A DNA stretch of 56,066 nt from JAYEJW01 sp034716535 (lineage in GTDB: Bacteria > Pseudomonadota > Gammaproteobacteria > Chromatiales > Chromatiaceae): assembly GCA_034716535.1 (NCBI GenBank), contig JAYEJW010000561.1, positions 1 through 56,066 on the forward strand, written 5' to 3'. A program made the translations under genes and the position numbers. Under the pieces are notes generated by a model, which saw only the letters and a program-made list of their open reading frames with translations, searched no databases and was not told the DNA's origin. This document shows, piece by piece, positions 10,901-18,699 of the stretch (position 1 is its first letter; each line of letters opens with the position of its first letter).

Positions 10901-13078
10901 GTGGCGAAGAATCAGGGTCTGCCTGTTCTCGGGACTGGACAGCCAATCGCGAATAGGCGACCAGTCCTGGATCAGGGTCGGGTGGGTCACCCGCAGGGCG
11001 CGCCAGTAGCCCTTCCAGCGCATCTGCTGTGCGTCGCCTTCCTTTGTACTCTCGGACTCCGCTGACGGTTCGGCCGCCGCCGACTCGGAAAGCGGCTCCT
11101 TAACCTCGGCCTCATCCGGCGCTGCCGTGATTCGCCGCACTCCCTGTGCTTCTTTCTTCGCCTCCGCGCTCGAGCGGGAGAGGGCGAAAAGGAAAGGACG
11201 CAGCACACGCGACAGCAGCTCACGGGTGCCGGACAACCCCAGGGCCTTGAGATAGCGGTAGAGAGAGTAATCCGGCTTGGTACAGGGTGCGAGCAGAACG
11301 GGCTCTGAATGGCCCTCCGCAACCAACAGCCTCGCCTCGATCAAAGCGGAGATCAGACGACGGCAGGCGGGCTTCGCCTCGAGGGCGTCGAGATCTGCAG
11401 TACGGGGGGAAGGATGCTTTGCATCCATCCTTTCCAGACTGATCAAGGCGCGGCACAGCACAGGCAACGCATCCTTTTCATCCTGATCCAGCCGCCCCCA
11501 GGCGCGCTCCGCCCTGCGAAGGACGGTTCCTTTCAGTCGATCGCCTTGCTCGTATACCGCGATCTGAAGCAGCTCCCCGCGCTCCTCGATCTCCCCGCCC
11601 TCTCCCCCAACCTCGGACCGAACCTTGCTCTCGTACAGACACTGCATGCATTCCTGCAGAAACGGCGGCCAATGGCGCAGACGCCCGGCGTCCTTCTCCA
11701 GAAGCTCCACGAGACTTGGCTTTTTCTCAGGCTCGAACTCCAGGCCGGCGACGAGCGCTGGAATTTCCATCACCTGGCGGATCCGCGCCGCCTCCAGTGA
11801 ATCGACGGAATAAAGCACCTCCTCATCCACGAGGGGGGCCAGCGACTTGAGACGAGGCAGATCGCGCAGATAGTCGCTGCGCAGCGCTGCGAGCACCCAG
11901 ACCTGAGGACTCCGTGCCAACGCCGCCAGCGCATTGTCGATGCTCTCCAGCCCTCCCGTATCAAGTGAGGGAGCTTTGAAGACCGACTCGAGAGGATCGA
12001 CCAGGACAGCGAGACGCACGCTGGCGTCGACCTCTCCGGTTTCGTCTCGGACCGCACCTGTCAGAACGTCCAGTGCGGCCTGGATCTGATTGACGGCCAA
12101 GACAGGGTCCCCGGCCAGGGTTCGACTCAACAGCGACGCATCGATTCCGAAGCCGTGAAGAACGTTTCCCAGCACCTCGGCCTTGCATAAGGCCTCGGCT
12201 AGAACCCTCAGTGGGTCACCGTCAACTCGCCTCGGATCGAGCACGCACCAGCGGCAAGCGGCTACATCCTGAATCTGGTATGGACGCACCAGGCGAGGAA
12301 GTAAGCCGGCACGAAGCAGGGACGACTTACCGCATCCGCTTGGTCCGGCTATCAAAATGAACCCGAGATCAGCGGCTTGCTGAGCCTCCAGTCGTGTGAT
12401 CAGATCACGGATCTCACTCTCGCGGCCGGTGAAGATCCGTTCTTCGGGAAATTCGAAATATCGGTCCGCCCGGAATGGACTTCCGCGCCATTCAACGGCG
12501 CGGCCGGCATGACGCCGCTGGAGCAGAATCCTGCGGTTCAGCAGCTTGCGCAGCTGCATCTCGAGCAAGCTGCGAAACGCCGAGTCGCTGTCGAATTCGC
12601 GGAAGGCCCGACTGAATGTCTGATCCTCGTTGAAGAAATTGCGCTGGAAGAACGCCTCCAGCCGCTTTCGGTCCTCGATGGCCTCGAGCGTTCCCTGGGG
12701 GTTCGTGATATCGACCAGCTTGGGGTTCGTCTTCTTGTAGACCAGGACCTCCGGACCGCCACCCTTGGCAGAGGCCTCCACTGCGTTGAAGAACTCCCAC
12801 TCGGTACCTGTCATGCCCTTGTAGGGGTGTTCGGGCAGGGGGGAGCCGATCCGCGTCCACAAGACGACGAGCACGATGTCGCAGTCGGACGGCCGCAGCA
12901 GACCAGCCTGAAAGGTCCTGTCCGCCGTCAATGCTTCTTCTTCCCAAAGGATCGATTCGATCTCGAAGTAGGGCAGAAACTCCTGTCCCAGGCGGTCGAT
13001 AACGTCTTTGACGATGGCCCGCTCGTGCTCCACGTCGGCGGGGGAGGAGACGAAAATGCGGACTTTGGACTCGTTCAT
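7949..13078 (-). CDS. DUF4062 - STAND NTPase - WD40 repeat protein
   Basis: A 1709-residue multidomain protein built like a prokaryotic immune sensor. Residues 1 to about 175 form a DUF4062 domain (RIFVSSPADVEHER at the start, GTEWEFF near 91). A STAND-type NTPase follows: P-loop GPSGCGKSS at 245-253 and Walker B LAVLVDPLESVF at 357-368 (D361, E364). A single hydrophobic helix lies near 786-810, then a short helical linker with DIEQGNRPSALKRAL. From about residue 885 to the end there are many WD40 repeats (motifs such as ARLWDL, ARVWTL, LRIWEA). The predicted role is recognition of a trigger by the propeller, followed by ATP-dependent assembly. It lies 198 bases downstream of the patatin gene in the same direction. 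The ATG has only a weak ribosome-binding site. Defence role is inference. Confidence 0.9.
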   Translation of the reverse strand: MNESKVRIFVSSPADVEHERAIVKDVIDRLGQEFLPYFEIESILWEEEALTADRTFQAGLLRPSDCDIVLVVLWTRIGSPLPEHPYKGMTGTEWEFFNAVEASAKGGGPEVLVYKKTNPKLVDITNPQGTLEAIEDRKRLEAFFQRNFFNEDQTFSRAFREFDSDSAFRSLLEMQLRKLLNRRILLQRRHAGRAVEWRGSPFRADRYFEFPEERIFTGRESEIRDLITRLEAQQAADLGFILIAGPSGCGKSSLLRAGLLPRLVRPYQIQDVAACRWCVLDPRRVDGDPLRVLAEALCKAEVLGNVLHGFGIDASLLSRTLAGDPVLAVNQIQAALDVLTGAVRDETGEVDASVRLAVLVDPLESVFKAPSLDTGGLESIDNALAALARSPQVWVLAALRSDYLRDLPRLKSLAPLVDEEVLYSVDSLEAARIRQVMEIPALVAGLEFEPEKKPSLVELLEKDAGRLRHWPPFLQECMQCLYESKVRSEVGGEGGEIEERGELLQIAVYEQGDRLKGTVLRRAERAWGRLDQDEKDALPVLCRALISLERMDAKHPSPRTADLDALEAKPACRRLISALIEARLLVAEGHSEPVLLAPCTKPDYSLYRYLKALGLSGTRELLSRVLRPFLFALSRSSAEAKKEAQGVRRITAAPDEAEVKEPLSESAAAEPSAESESTKEGDAQQMRWKGYWRALRVTHPTLIQDWSPIRDWLSSPENRQTLILRHQISRQAQLWKRTDCNREYLLAKDSYEASLGLTGPYGSELESLEAEFLDESRVLLRYKQRRNIAVYLVGLLLLLLSALAVWAALEAHEKERESRISLHKSELARADLDIEQGNRPSALKRALQAGKELPERAISTLSRAFVGTRLLAMVKAGDKLTDQAGASARSGEKKAPVKVVPDLSAEGGRLVSIVPGEGVIEWSFGADGVDDKKRDSLAPAELGIHSLFFVGEGAKERLFGIGESGVWSLSADSGAKLLYHCGAEEGAVTALDADGRFLAIAHPLELDNSAHKEKANTALCVVDLNSPAEAVRFGEEIYPAADKEIRGLAFSPIKGDRRLVTGSAGGRLRVLDVTKGELLLELPEQPLGRPFNRAVFDSQGKRIAVASADDRVRVYSVDDPDLSFELSEVKKDGRPVKIHHSAVRDVAFSADGRYLVAVDDEGQVVRWNLEDLDVQPVTVLGHHRQSVQRVRVSSGSTPGYAGGLVLTASKDGTARLWDLFTGKEVAVLSHDTAVSDARFEAGGNRILTHSAGSERQYGSARVWNVDPLSRLYERLAHKDHVWHLDVAADDRQLLLATAGYDGCVRVWRYDSNTERSTEIEFETADGAKADNTVGATPAPEDGGCRSERQVRRVAFSPSGRLLASAAYDGTARIWTIIEPASPVEQTKVREFCPAQAADEGGKVDWALFGPDESWFVTASDAPKNPVRVWRTKECGRIEIADSAFSGLDARVQALAVTGDPEGGALVAAGDERGRIRVVRRDGDGWTTLMQCSTGDYRLSDLAFSPDADWLAFSGNRGLAGLLHVSSGDCGEVRPLEGHGDLVYSVRFAPDGQRLVTASLDKTARVWTLSGRQLAVLGGHNDRVYHAEFSPDGDWILTASRDKVLRIWEAPTGVLAHDRKLIPLELDGRLGGVSYATFSPDGLSVAAAYWDNAALLWRLWKEEGDPAKDEQAPEELRDVWDEKHERLEVVQKAYGFWKRNHLEELEIDTK

Positions 13079-13276
13079 GGCTCAACAGGCGGCAGCTATT
13101 TCCGGGCGGCAAACCTCGAAACCCGACAGCGCATCGAGGACGGGGCTCGCCCGGATACCAACGTTGGTCCCTTACCCGCGATGCCCCCTACCGGCTCGAT
13201 GCCCTCGGTCCGGCGTGAGGTCGCGTCGGGCCGGCACCTGCAGGCCGCAAAGGGTTCCCGTCGGGTAACGGCCAGT

Positions 13277-14419
13277 TCAGCATGGATAGAGCGGGCTGTC
13301 GAACGCCGCGGGAAAGTGCTCTTCGCGGACCTGCAGCTTGGCGGCACGTTCACCGATGCGAGCCAGATCATAGCGGATGCTGGCATCCGTCATCGTGCGC
13401 AGTGAAATGGCTTCAGAAGCAAGCTCGGGCAAACCCATTGCATCGAAGCTTTCGGGCTCGAGCCAGGTATCGTAGCGAAGGTAGGTCAGCGCCGGCTCGG
13501 GTGTGAGCATGTCCGAAGAGAGGTCGCCCACTTCGATGTCGAATTCGCGGGGCGTCGGCGACCTGGACAGGTAGTGCAGGAGGAGCTGGTTCTGCCAGTC
13601 GGCGTCCTCGATGAGCAGACTGGGTACCTCTTTCGCCCAGTCCCAGACCTTCGCTCTGTGAACCGAGCTGTGGGCGTGTCGCCAAGCCCCCGTTCCCAGA
13701 GAGACCAGGAGCAGACGATCCTCCCCAATAGGCCAGTTGAAGTTATAGCCGCTTAGCGTCGCTATCAGAAACAACTGGAGCGAAGGGTTCTTCGCCAGAC
13801 TGACGCCGCCGTCAACGAAGACACCGCTGATGCCGGGAGACACCTCGATCTCTTCAGGTTGGAACAGCGTGGGTACGGCGGTGCTGGCGCGCACGACCTC
13901 GCGCAGGAGAAAATCCTTGTTCGCCTCGTAGAACTTGCCGCGCGGGTGGTTGAACAACGGCCACAGGCTCCCGGTATCGGCGCGCTTGGTGACGATGCAC
14001 AGACCAGTCCGGATCGAAGGGTCGCCCAGGGTTCGATCACCGAACACGGACTCCAGGGCCTGCTTCAACGGCTCGGCATCGTACCATGCCTCCCACTTCA
14101 AGAGCTTCCTCTTGGCGAAGACCCTTTCGCCGATATCCAGGTAAAATCGCTTGATAGTGGAGGCGTCCATGCCAATGGCAAGGCCACTGGCGATAATGGC
14201 GCCGGTGCTGGTGCCGCCGATCAGGTCGAAGTATTCGCACAGCTTCAGGCCTGGATTGCTGAAGCGGGTCCTCAGTATCGCCTCGAACCGTTCCAGATAT
14301 CCGAGAGTAAGGGCTCCGCGAATCCCCCCGCCGTCGAGTGACAAGATCCGCTTCGGCGCCGAGGACGTCAATCGCTCTTCCAGGCTTGCAGAGTCTTCGC
14401 TCTGGTCCAGATTGTCCAA
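13277..14419 (-). CDS. Patatin-like phospholipase
   Basis: A predicted serine acyl hydrolase of 380 residues that would deacylate membrane phospholipids. The oxyanion loop DGGGIRG is at 29-35, the nucleophile elbow GTSTG at 69-73 (Ser71) and the catalytic Asp in DGG at 203-205, so the Ser-Asp dyad is complete. There is no signal peptide, which suggests action on the cytoplasmic membrane from inside. That is also how patatin effectors such as CapV act in CBASS. The start is TTG at 14419, preceded by AAGGGTGAG. It lies upstream of the STAND gene on the same strand, and the pair may be an effector and sensor of one module. No cyclase gene of the CBASS type is nearby. Confidence 0.9.
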   Translation of the reverse strand: MDNLDQSEDSASLEERLTSSAPKRILSLDGGGIRGALTLGYLERFEAILRTRFSNPGLKLCEYFDLIGGTSTGAIIASGLAIGMDASTIKRFYLDIGERVFAKRKLLKWEAWYDAEPLKQALESVFGDRTLGDPSIRTGLCIVTKRADTGSLWPLFNHPRGKFYEANKDFLLREVVRASTAVPTLFQPEEIEVSPGISGVFVDGGVSLAKNPSLQLFLIATLSGYNFNWPIGEDRLLLVSLGTGAWRHAHSSVHRAKVWDWAKEVPSLLIEDADWQNQLLLHYLSRSPTPREFDIEVGDLSSDMLTPEPALTYLRYDTWLEPESFDAMGLPELASEAISLRTMTDASIRYDLARIGERAAKLQVREEHFPAAFDSPLYPC

Positions 14420-14593
14420 TTGCTATCTCACCCTTCGTTAAGGCCGATCCGGCTGCAAGGTCCCAAGGACGCTTTGCTGTTCCGAAATCTGATCATTGCA
14501 AGCATAGCCTACGCCCTCTCATTGTAGGGGTTTAAGAACCACCAAGGGCGGTTGCCGGCTTTCGCGACACGTGACACAAAAATCCGCCTGTGA

Positions 14594-14857
14594 AACCGGT
14601 CTCGTCTATCGACAGCCACCAGTCCCGAAAGGGTACAATTTGCCCAAGCCGCGGAGCGGGCGCTGACCAGCGCGATCCTCAGGCTGCCGCGCATCCCCCA
14701 TTACCTCACGCGCAAGCGCATAAGACAGCCCCTGCTCGGTCCGGCAGGAATTGCCCCCGGCGGAGACGATCAGGCCTGGCTTTACCGGGAAGCAATGCGT
14801 GATGTTTGGGACGCGGAGCCCGGGATGCTTTCCTGGCTGAAGAAGCTCACTGCATAG
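14594..14857 (+). pseudogene. C-terminal coding remnant, family unknown
   Basis: From 14594 to a TAG at 14857 the plus strand reads a convincing protein tail, ending MLSWLKKLTA and containing RQPLLGPAGIAPGGDDQAWLY in part. No ATG, GTG or TTG codon occurs in frame before that block; a stop lies just upstream at 14591-14593. The text looks like the last 70 residues of a gene whose 5' part has been lost. I cannot name the family. It precedes the BPSS1780-type gene by 40 bases. Confidence 0.4.
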
Positions 14858-14897
14858 GGCACTAGGGTCAACAGACAAAGATACGGGAGATCCGTCC

Positions 14898-15968
14898 ATG
14901 GAGAACCGCCTAAAGATCATCTACTCCGGGGACTTGCAGCCTCACGTCCGCGCCGAGGAGACGATTCAACGGTTTGCCGCAGCGTTCAAGGTTCCGACAG
15001 CGAAGGCCCGCTCGTTGATTCTGAGTGAAAAGAGGCTGGTTCTAAAAAAGGATCTCGACGAGGCGGCGGCCGAGCGCTACCGTGCGGCATTGGAGAAGAT
15101 CGGTCTCGTGGTGCATATAGAGCCCAGCGAACCGGAGGCGGAAGGCGCCGAAGAGGCGCGCACCCCAGAGAGACCAGTCAACCCCTATGCCCCCCCGAGC
15201 TCAGACTTGAGGCGGGAGCCTGAAGCAACCAACGGGGACATGACCGGGCCGGTTGCGGTCCCCGCGGGTCACGGCTGGCGCTGGATCACTCGCGGATTCT
15301 GGCACTTCAAGAGGAACGCGCTCGCATGGATGCTGGCGCTGGTCGTATTCTACGCGATCACGATCGTCTTGAGCCTAGTGCCGATTCTGGGCACTTTCGC
15401 CGCCACATTCTTGGGGCCGGTCTTTACCGCAGGCTTCATGATCGGCGCGCATGAACAGCAAAACGGCAGGGAGTTCCGTCTGGAGCACCTGTTCGCCGGG
15501 TTCTCCAACAACGGAGGCCAGCTGGCCTTAGTCGGAGTCCTCGTCGTCGCAGGGGCACTGATCATCTCGGTCGGCATGGCGCTGCTCCTCGGCGGATCCA
15601 TCGCCGCGCAGATGGTGGGGATGGATCCCGAGGCCTTTCAGGCGCAAGACCCCGAGTTGGTGGCCGAAATGCTTGGACCATCCCTGTTGATCCCGTTGCT
15701 GGCCGGCATGCTCTTCTTCATTCCACTGGCGATGGCCGCGTTCTTCGCCCCCGCTCTCGTGTCACTGGACGACCTCTCGGCAGTCTCGGCCATGAAGCTC
15801 AGCTTCGTGGGGTGTCTGAAGAACATCCTGCCGTTTCTCGTTTACGGAATCATGGCAATGCTGCTCGCCATCCTGGGCGCGCTTCCGATTCTTTTGGGAC
15901 TCCTCGTGGTGTTGCCGACGTTGACGGCATCATTTTACGCCGCCTATCGAGACATCTACTACGGCTGA
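14898..15968 (+). CDS. BPSS1780-family membrane protein with N-terminal cytosolic domain
   Basis: A 356-residue predicted inner-membrane protein. Residues 1-75 form a small soluble domain (starts MENRLKIIYSGDL, contains KARSLILSEKRLVLKK) that resembles no domain I can name. A charged, Pro-rich linker follows to about 125. The membrane part opens with GWRWITRGFWHFKRNALAW, the usual beginning of the BPSS1780 family, and holds about six hydrophobic segments to the end. An acidic loop (MDPEAFQAQDPELVAEML) splits the membrane part. The ATG is preceded by a GGGAG-like site at about 14884. The role of the family is unknown. Confidence 0.8.
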   Translation: MENRLKIIYSGDLQPHVRAEETIQRFAAAFKVPTAKARSLILSEKRLVLKKDLDEAAAERYRAALEKIGLVVHIEPSEPEAEGAEEARTPERPVNPYAPPSSDLRREPEATNGDMTGPVAVPAGHGWRWITRGFWHFKRNALAWMLALVVFYAITIVLSLVPILGTFAATFLGPVFTAGFMIGAHEQQNGREFRLEHLFAGFSNNGGQLALVGVLVVAGALIISVGMALLLGGSIAAQMVGMDPEAFQAQDPELVAEMLGPSLLIPLLAGMLFFIPLAMAAFFAPALVSLDDLSAVSAMKLSFVGCLKNILPFLVYGIMAMLLAILGALPILLGLLVVLPTLTASFYAAYRDIYYG

Positions 15969-16051
15969 GCTCCGAACCGCGGATTCGGCGGGATACCTCC
16001 GGGTCTGCCCCCAGTTACTGTCCCGTCCGCCGACAGGGCCAAGTCAGGACG

Positions 16052-16079
16052 CGCCGCTCATCCTAGAAGCGGCGGTTTC
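16052..16079 (+). terminator. Weak hairpin after the BPSS1780-type gene
   Basis: A 7-base stem (CGCCGCT at 16052-16058, AGCGGCG at 16068-16074) with a 9-base loop is followed by GTTTCTT. The T tract is short and interrupted, so this is only a possible intrinsic terminator. Confidence 0.35.
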
Positions 16080-16110
16080 TTGGTTCGATGGACAGGCGGC
16101 GATCAAGTCT

Positions 16111-16443
16111 TTGCGCGCCAGCACGCGCTTCTGTATGCCCACTATCGGCGACCCGGACTTGCGGCCTGACGCGTCGAAGCATTGCCGTGATCCAGGACCA
16201 GATGACGGAAATCGATCCCCGGAACGGGCAGTTCCGACGAGTGCTGCAATCTTCACAGTGGAAGGCGCGGCCCGCGCGATGCGCCGCATTCCCGGAGCAA
16301 CCAGACCATGGGGGGCAGACAGGGCGACGCTCGAACGAGGATCCAGCGGACTGGACGGCGCCTCTTACAAAGGCCGCGGCTTCATCCAGCTCACCGGCCG
16401 CAGCCAAACCACATCTGCAACCGAGAGATGCGCGGCACCGTGA
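16111..16443 (+). pseudogene. GH19 chitinase/endolysin-like fragment
   Basis: The frame 16111-16443 contains YKGRGFIQLTGRS at 16366-16404, an almost exact copy of the GH19 active-site region signature (GRGFIQLTGRxNY). What precedes it, including the GAARAMRRIPG segment, is only loosely like GH19 sequence, and the text after the motif ends within 13 codons. Family members are well over 150 residues, so most of the catalytic domain is missing. Neighbouring frames show other broken pieces. I read it as a decayed peptidoglycan or chitin hydrolase, possibly from a prophage. The motif is seen directly; the origin is inference. Confidence 0.6.
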
Positions 16444-16579
16444 ATAGCGCACACTTTTTATTGGTCTTTCGCACGCATTGACGGCGGGGCTGAGAACTAA
16501 CCTTCTCCACAAGGCAGAGCGCCTTGCGAGCCCCGGCACCGGGGGGCAAATCAGAAAACACCCAGCGGAGACCACTACC

Positions 16580-17002
16580 ATGTTCATGCCCATCGCAGTC
16601 CTGCTCCTCGCCACCGGCAGCTTCACCGGCACCGCCGCCCTGGCCAGCGACACGCCGGAGTCCGGCAAGTGCATTTCCGTCCAGACCGCCCCCACCGGGA
16701 CTTCGGCCGGTTGGTTCAGGCGCGGCACGAGAGACGCTTCCCCTTCCGTCCGGACTGTACCCACCCGCACTTCGGGCAGCTGGTTCAGGCGCGGGACGAG
16801 GGAGACCGCAGCGGGCCAACCGGCTGACGGTCTTCAGTCCCACTCGATGTCCACTTCCGAAAGGACGGCGAAGGACTCGGCGCCTTCGCGCCGTTCGCGG
16901 GAACTGGCGCGGATGCGGCGCGCGACCCCGGACAGCCGACTCGCCGGCGCGGGCAAACCCTGCCAAGGCCAAGACGGCCGGGCTGCGGAGCTGGCGCTCT
17001 AG
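16580..17002 (+). CDS. Small secreted protein with a 23-residue duplication
   Basis: A 140-residue open frame starting at ATG 16580, with GGAG at 16567-16570. The N-terminus is a good signal peptide (MPIAVLLLATGSFTG core, cleavage likely after ALA near residue 22). The mature part holds two tandem copies of a 23-residue unit, each with TxTSxxWFRRGTR, then a Ser/Arg-rich tail of low complexity. The open frame extends upstream to a TTG at 16478, but the signal peptide favours 16580. No family recognised. It lies among pseudogene fragments, so the tail could be frameshifted; real expression is uncertain. Confidence 0.5.
   Translation: MFMPIAVLLLATGSFTGTAALASDTPESGKCISVQTAPTGTSAGWFRRGTRDASPSVRTVPTRTSGSWFRRGTRETAAGQPADGLQSHSMSTSERTAKDSAPSRRSRELARMRRATPDSRLAGAGKPCQGQDGRAAELAL
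16679..16816 (+). repeat. Two tandem 69-bp units in the small secreted protein gene
   Basis: Units at 16679-16747 and 16748-16816 are diverged copies of one 69-base sequence and encode the duplicated WFRRGTR block. The second copy starts in the same frame, as expected for an in-frame tandem duplication. Confidence 0.75.
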
Positions 17003-17127
17003 GCGCCCGTACGACTTGCGCCCCTTGGTTCCTTCGGCGGGGTGGCCGGCTCCACCCCCGATTTCTCAGGCACGTCCTGCCCTGCTCAGCCGCGCTGGAT
17101 CCGCGCAGAACCCACGCCGATCGGACA

Positions 17128-17769
17128 TTACCAGCGCTGGGGGAGCTTACGGTGCAGAATGAAACGCTTGCCTTCCAAGGAGACGTACCCGCCGGTCTTG
17201 AGGTCGCCGATGATCCGACTGACCATTTCCCGAGAGCAGCCCACCCGGTCGGCGATGAGCTGCTGGGTCAAACGCCCGGTGATGGTCCGGCCGCCGTCGT
17301 CGACGGCACTGTCCACCAGCACCTTCGCGACCCGGCCGTAGACGCTGAGCAGAGCCAGGTCGCTCACCATGTCGGTTAGGCTGACGACCCGCTGTGTCAG
17401 GTCGCGGATCAGGCGCAGGGCCAGCGCCGGGTGCTCCGCCAGGAACTGCCGAAACACGGTCCCGGTGAGCAGCCGCAGCTCGCAGTCGGTCAGGGTCATG
17501 ACCGAGGCGGTCCGCGGCGACCCACCGACCAGGGCGAGCTCACCGAAGTGCTCCCCCGGCCCCAGCTCCCGCAGCACGATCTCCTTGCCCGCGTCGTCTC
17601 CCACGTAGACCTTCACCCGTCCGGTCAGCAGCAGGTACAGGACCGAAGATTCGTCGCCCTTCTCGATGACTACTGTTCTCTTGCGGTAGCGCTTGACCTT
17701 AGTCTGGCGCTCGAGCTCGGCGAGCTCCGCCGCATCGAGGCTGGCGAAGAGTGGGACGCTGCTCAGCAT
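17128..17769 (-). CDS. Crp/Fnr-family transcriptional regulator
   Basis: A 213-residue cytoplasmic regulator. Residues 1-120 form a cyclic-nucleotide-binding barrel; the phosphate-binding cassette reads HFGELALVGGSPRTASV, close to the cAMP-binding consensus. A dimerisation helix follows, then a winged helix with the recognition region QQLIADRVGCSREMVSRII near 168-186. The N-terminal cysteines of oxygen-sensing FNR are absent, so this is Crp-like rather than FNR-like. The ATG at 17769 has AGGA 8 bases upstream. Targets are unknown; a Crp-like half-palindrome lies upstream of the gene at 32418, but no link can be shown. Confidence 0.92.
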   Translation of the reverse strand: MLSSVPLFASLDAAELAELERQTKVKRYRKRTVVIEKGDESSVLYLLLTGRVKVYVGDDAGKEIVLRELGPGEHFGELALVGGSPRTASVMTLTDCELRLLTGTVFRQFLAEHPALALRLIRDLTQRVVSLTDMVSDLALLSVYGRVAKVLVDSAVDDGGRTITGRLTQQLIADRVGCSREMVSRIIGDLKTGGYVSLEGKRFILHRKLPQRW

Positions 17770-18239
17770 GTTATGGTCCTGGAACAGGATTCTGAGATCG
17801 AACAGCCCGGCTGGCGACGTCGATCAACTGGCTCAGGGAGCGGGACGCGCTGGGCGATCACGTCCGACACCATCGATTGAGCCGGTCCGACCGGGGTGCA
17901 GTAGCGAATACGTCGGATCAGGCGTTGCCGATCGCTCTCATCGGGGTTACCCTCACAATCGTACTCTGTCGGGGTCGATTGAGTTTCCGATCGTTCCCTT
18001 TCGAGATTCGGACCGACGACAAACTGGAGGCCACGCAACGGCAAGGCAGAGGGCTTCCGGTTCTTCATGGCACCCTGATGGTCATATGGTTGCCGGGTAT
18101 GGCCATCGCCGTGCTGATCCTGCTGGCGAGCCGGCGCCTGCACCAAGCCGCGAGCTTGCCCCTGGTGCTGCTGGGGGCCACTGCCACATTCTATCTGCGC
18201 GTCCCGCGCTCCATCGGTCACCTCATGCGAGAGCTGACT
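17770..18239. other. 470 bp without a supported gene
   Basis: Long frames run through this stretch on both strands, but none looks like a complete protein. A plus-strand frame encodes a hydrophobic patch (about 18075-18210). The minus-strand frame turns into Gln- and Arg-rich shadow-like text. It may be the decayed downstream part of the phosphoesterase remnant. Confidence 0.4.
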
Positions 18240-18557
18240 GACTTGCGCCGGGGGCACCTTACCCCGCGCCATCGAAACGACGATCTGGTGGGCGATATCC
18301 AGGTGCAGGTCATGGACAGCGGTCCTGGGCGTGGGTTTGCCGTCCGGCGGATAGTTCCTGTCGTACGGCGGCGTGAAGGACGGCCGGTCCTTCCGCGGCT
18401 CCGCCCTGGTCAACACCGCCTCGAAGGTGGGCGCGTGGTTCGTGCGCTCGCCCAGGAACCAGCGGGCCTTGGGAATCCCATACCAGTGAAGGAGTGTCGC
18501 CAGAAACGACGTTGCGTCATAGGCCACGCCCGTTTCCGAGCGGAACAGGGTCTTCTG
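18240..18557 (-). pseudogene. Phosphoesterase-family (PF04185-like) C-terminal remnant
   Basis: Part of a 308-codon minus-strand frame reads like the C-terminal end of phospholipase C/acid-phosphatase type phosphoesterases. The sequence runs YDATSFLATLLHWYGIP, then FLGERTNHAPTFEAVL, then PRKDRPS. In intact relatives this block follows several hundred residues with metal-binding motifs, and none of those is present upstream, where the text becomes Ser/Arg-rich. After about 18240 the frame loses protein character. I read it as a leftover 3' end of a larger gene. The family call is from motif memory and moderate. Confidence 0.45.
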
Positions 18558-18591
18558 AATCGACGCCCGATGCGGCTTAACGGGGTGTCCG

Positions 18592-18699
18592 TTACGACTT
18601 GACCACGTCATCCTTGACCGGATTCTCGACATGCTCCGCCGGTGGATAAAGCTCCTCGATCGCCGGGACGCTGCCGAGGACGTACTCAATCTTTGCCAT
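18592..18699 (-). CDS. 35-residue small ORF
   Basis: ATG at 18699 to a stop at 18592 gives a 35-residue acidic peptide starting MAKIEYVLGS and ending KDDVVKS. A GGAG lies a few bases before the ATG (revcomp of about 18703-18710). It stands directly upstream of the phosphoesterase remnant on the same strand. It could be a real small protein, or the surviving 5' end of the same broken gene; its first residues vaguely recall phosphoesterase N-termini. No family is recognised. Confidence 0.35.
   Translation of the reverse strand: MAKIEYVLGSVPAIEELYPPAEHVENPVKDDVVKS

Noticed and set aside
17877..18602. 241-codon plus-strand frame with a hydrophobic patch
   Set aside because: The patch could be a membrane segment, but the rest is Arg-rich shadow text and the minus strand has a better family match at 18240-18557.
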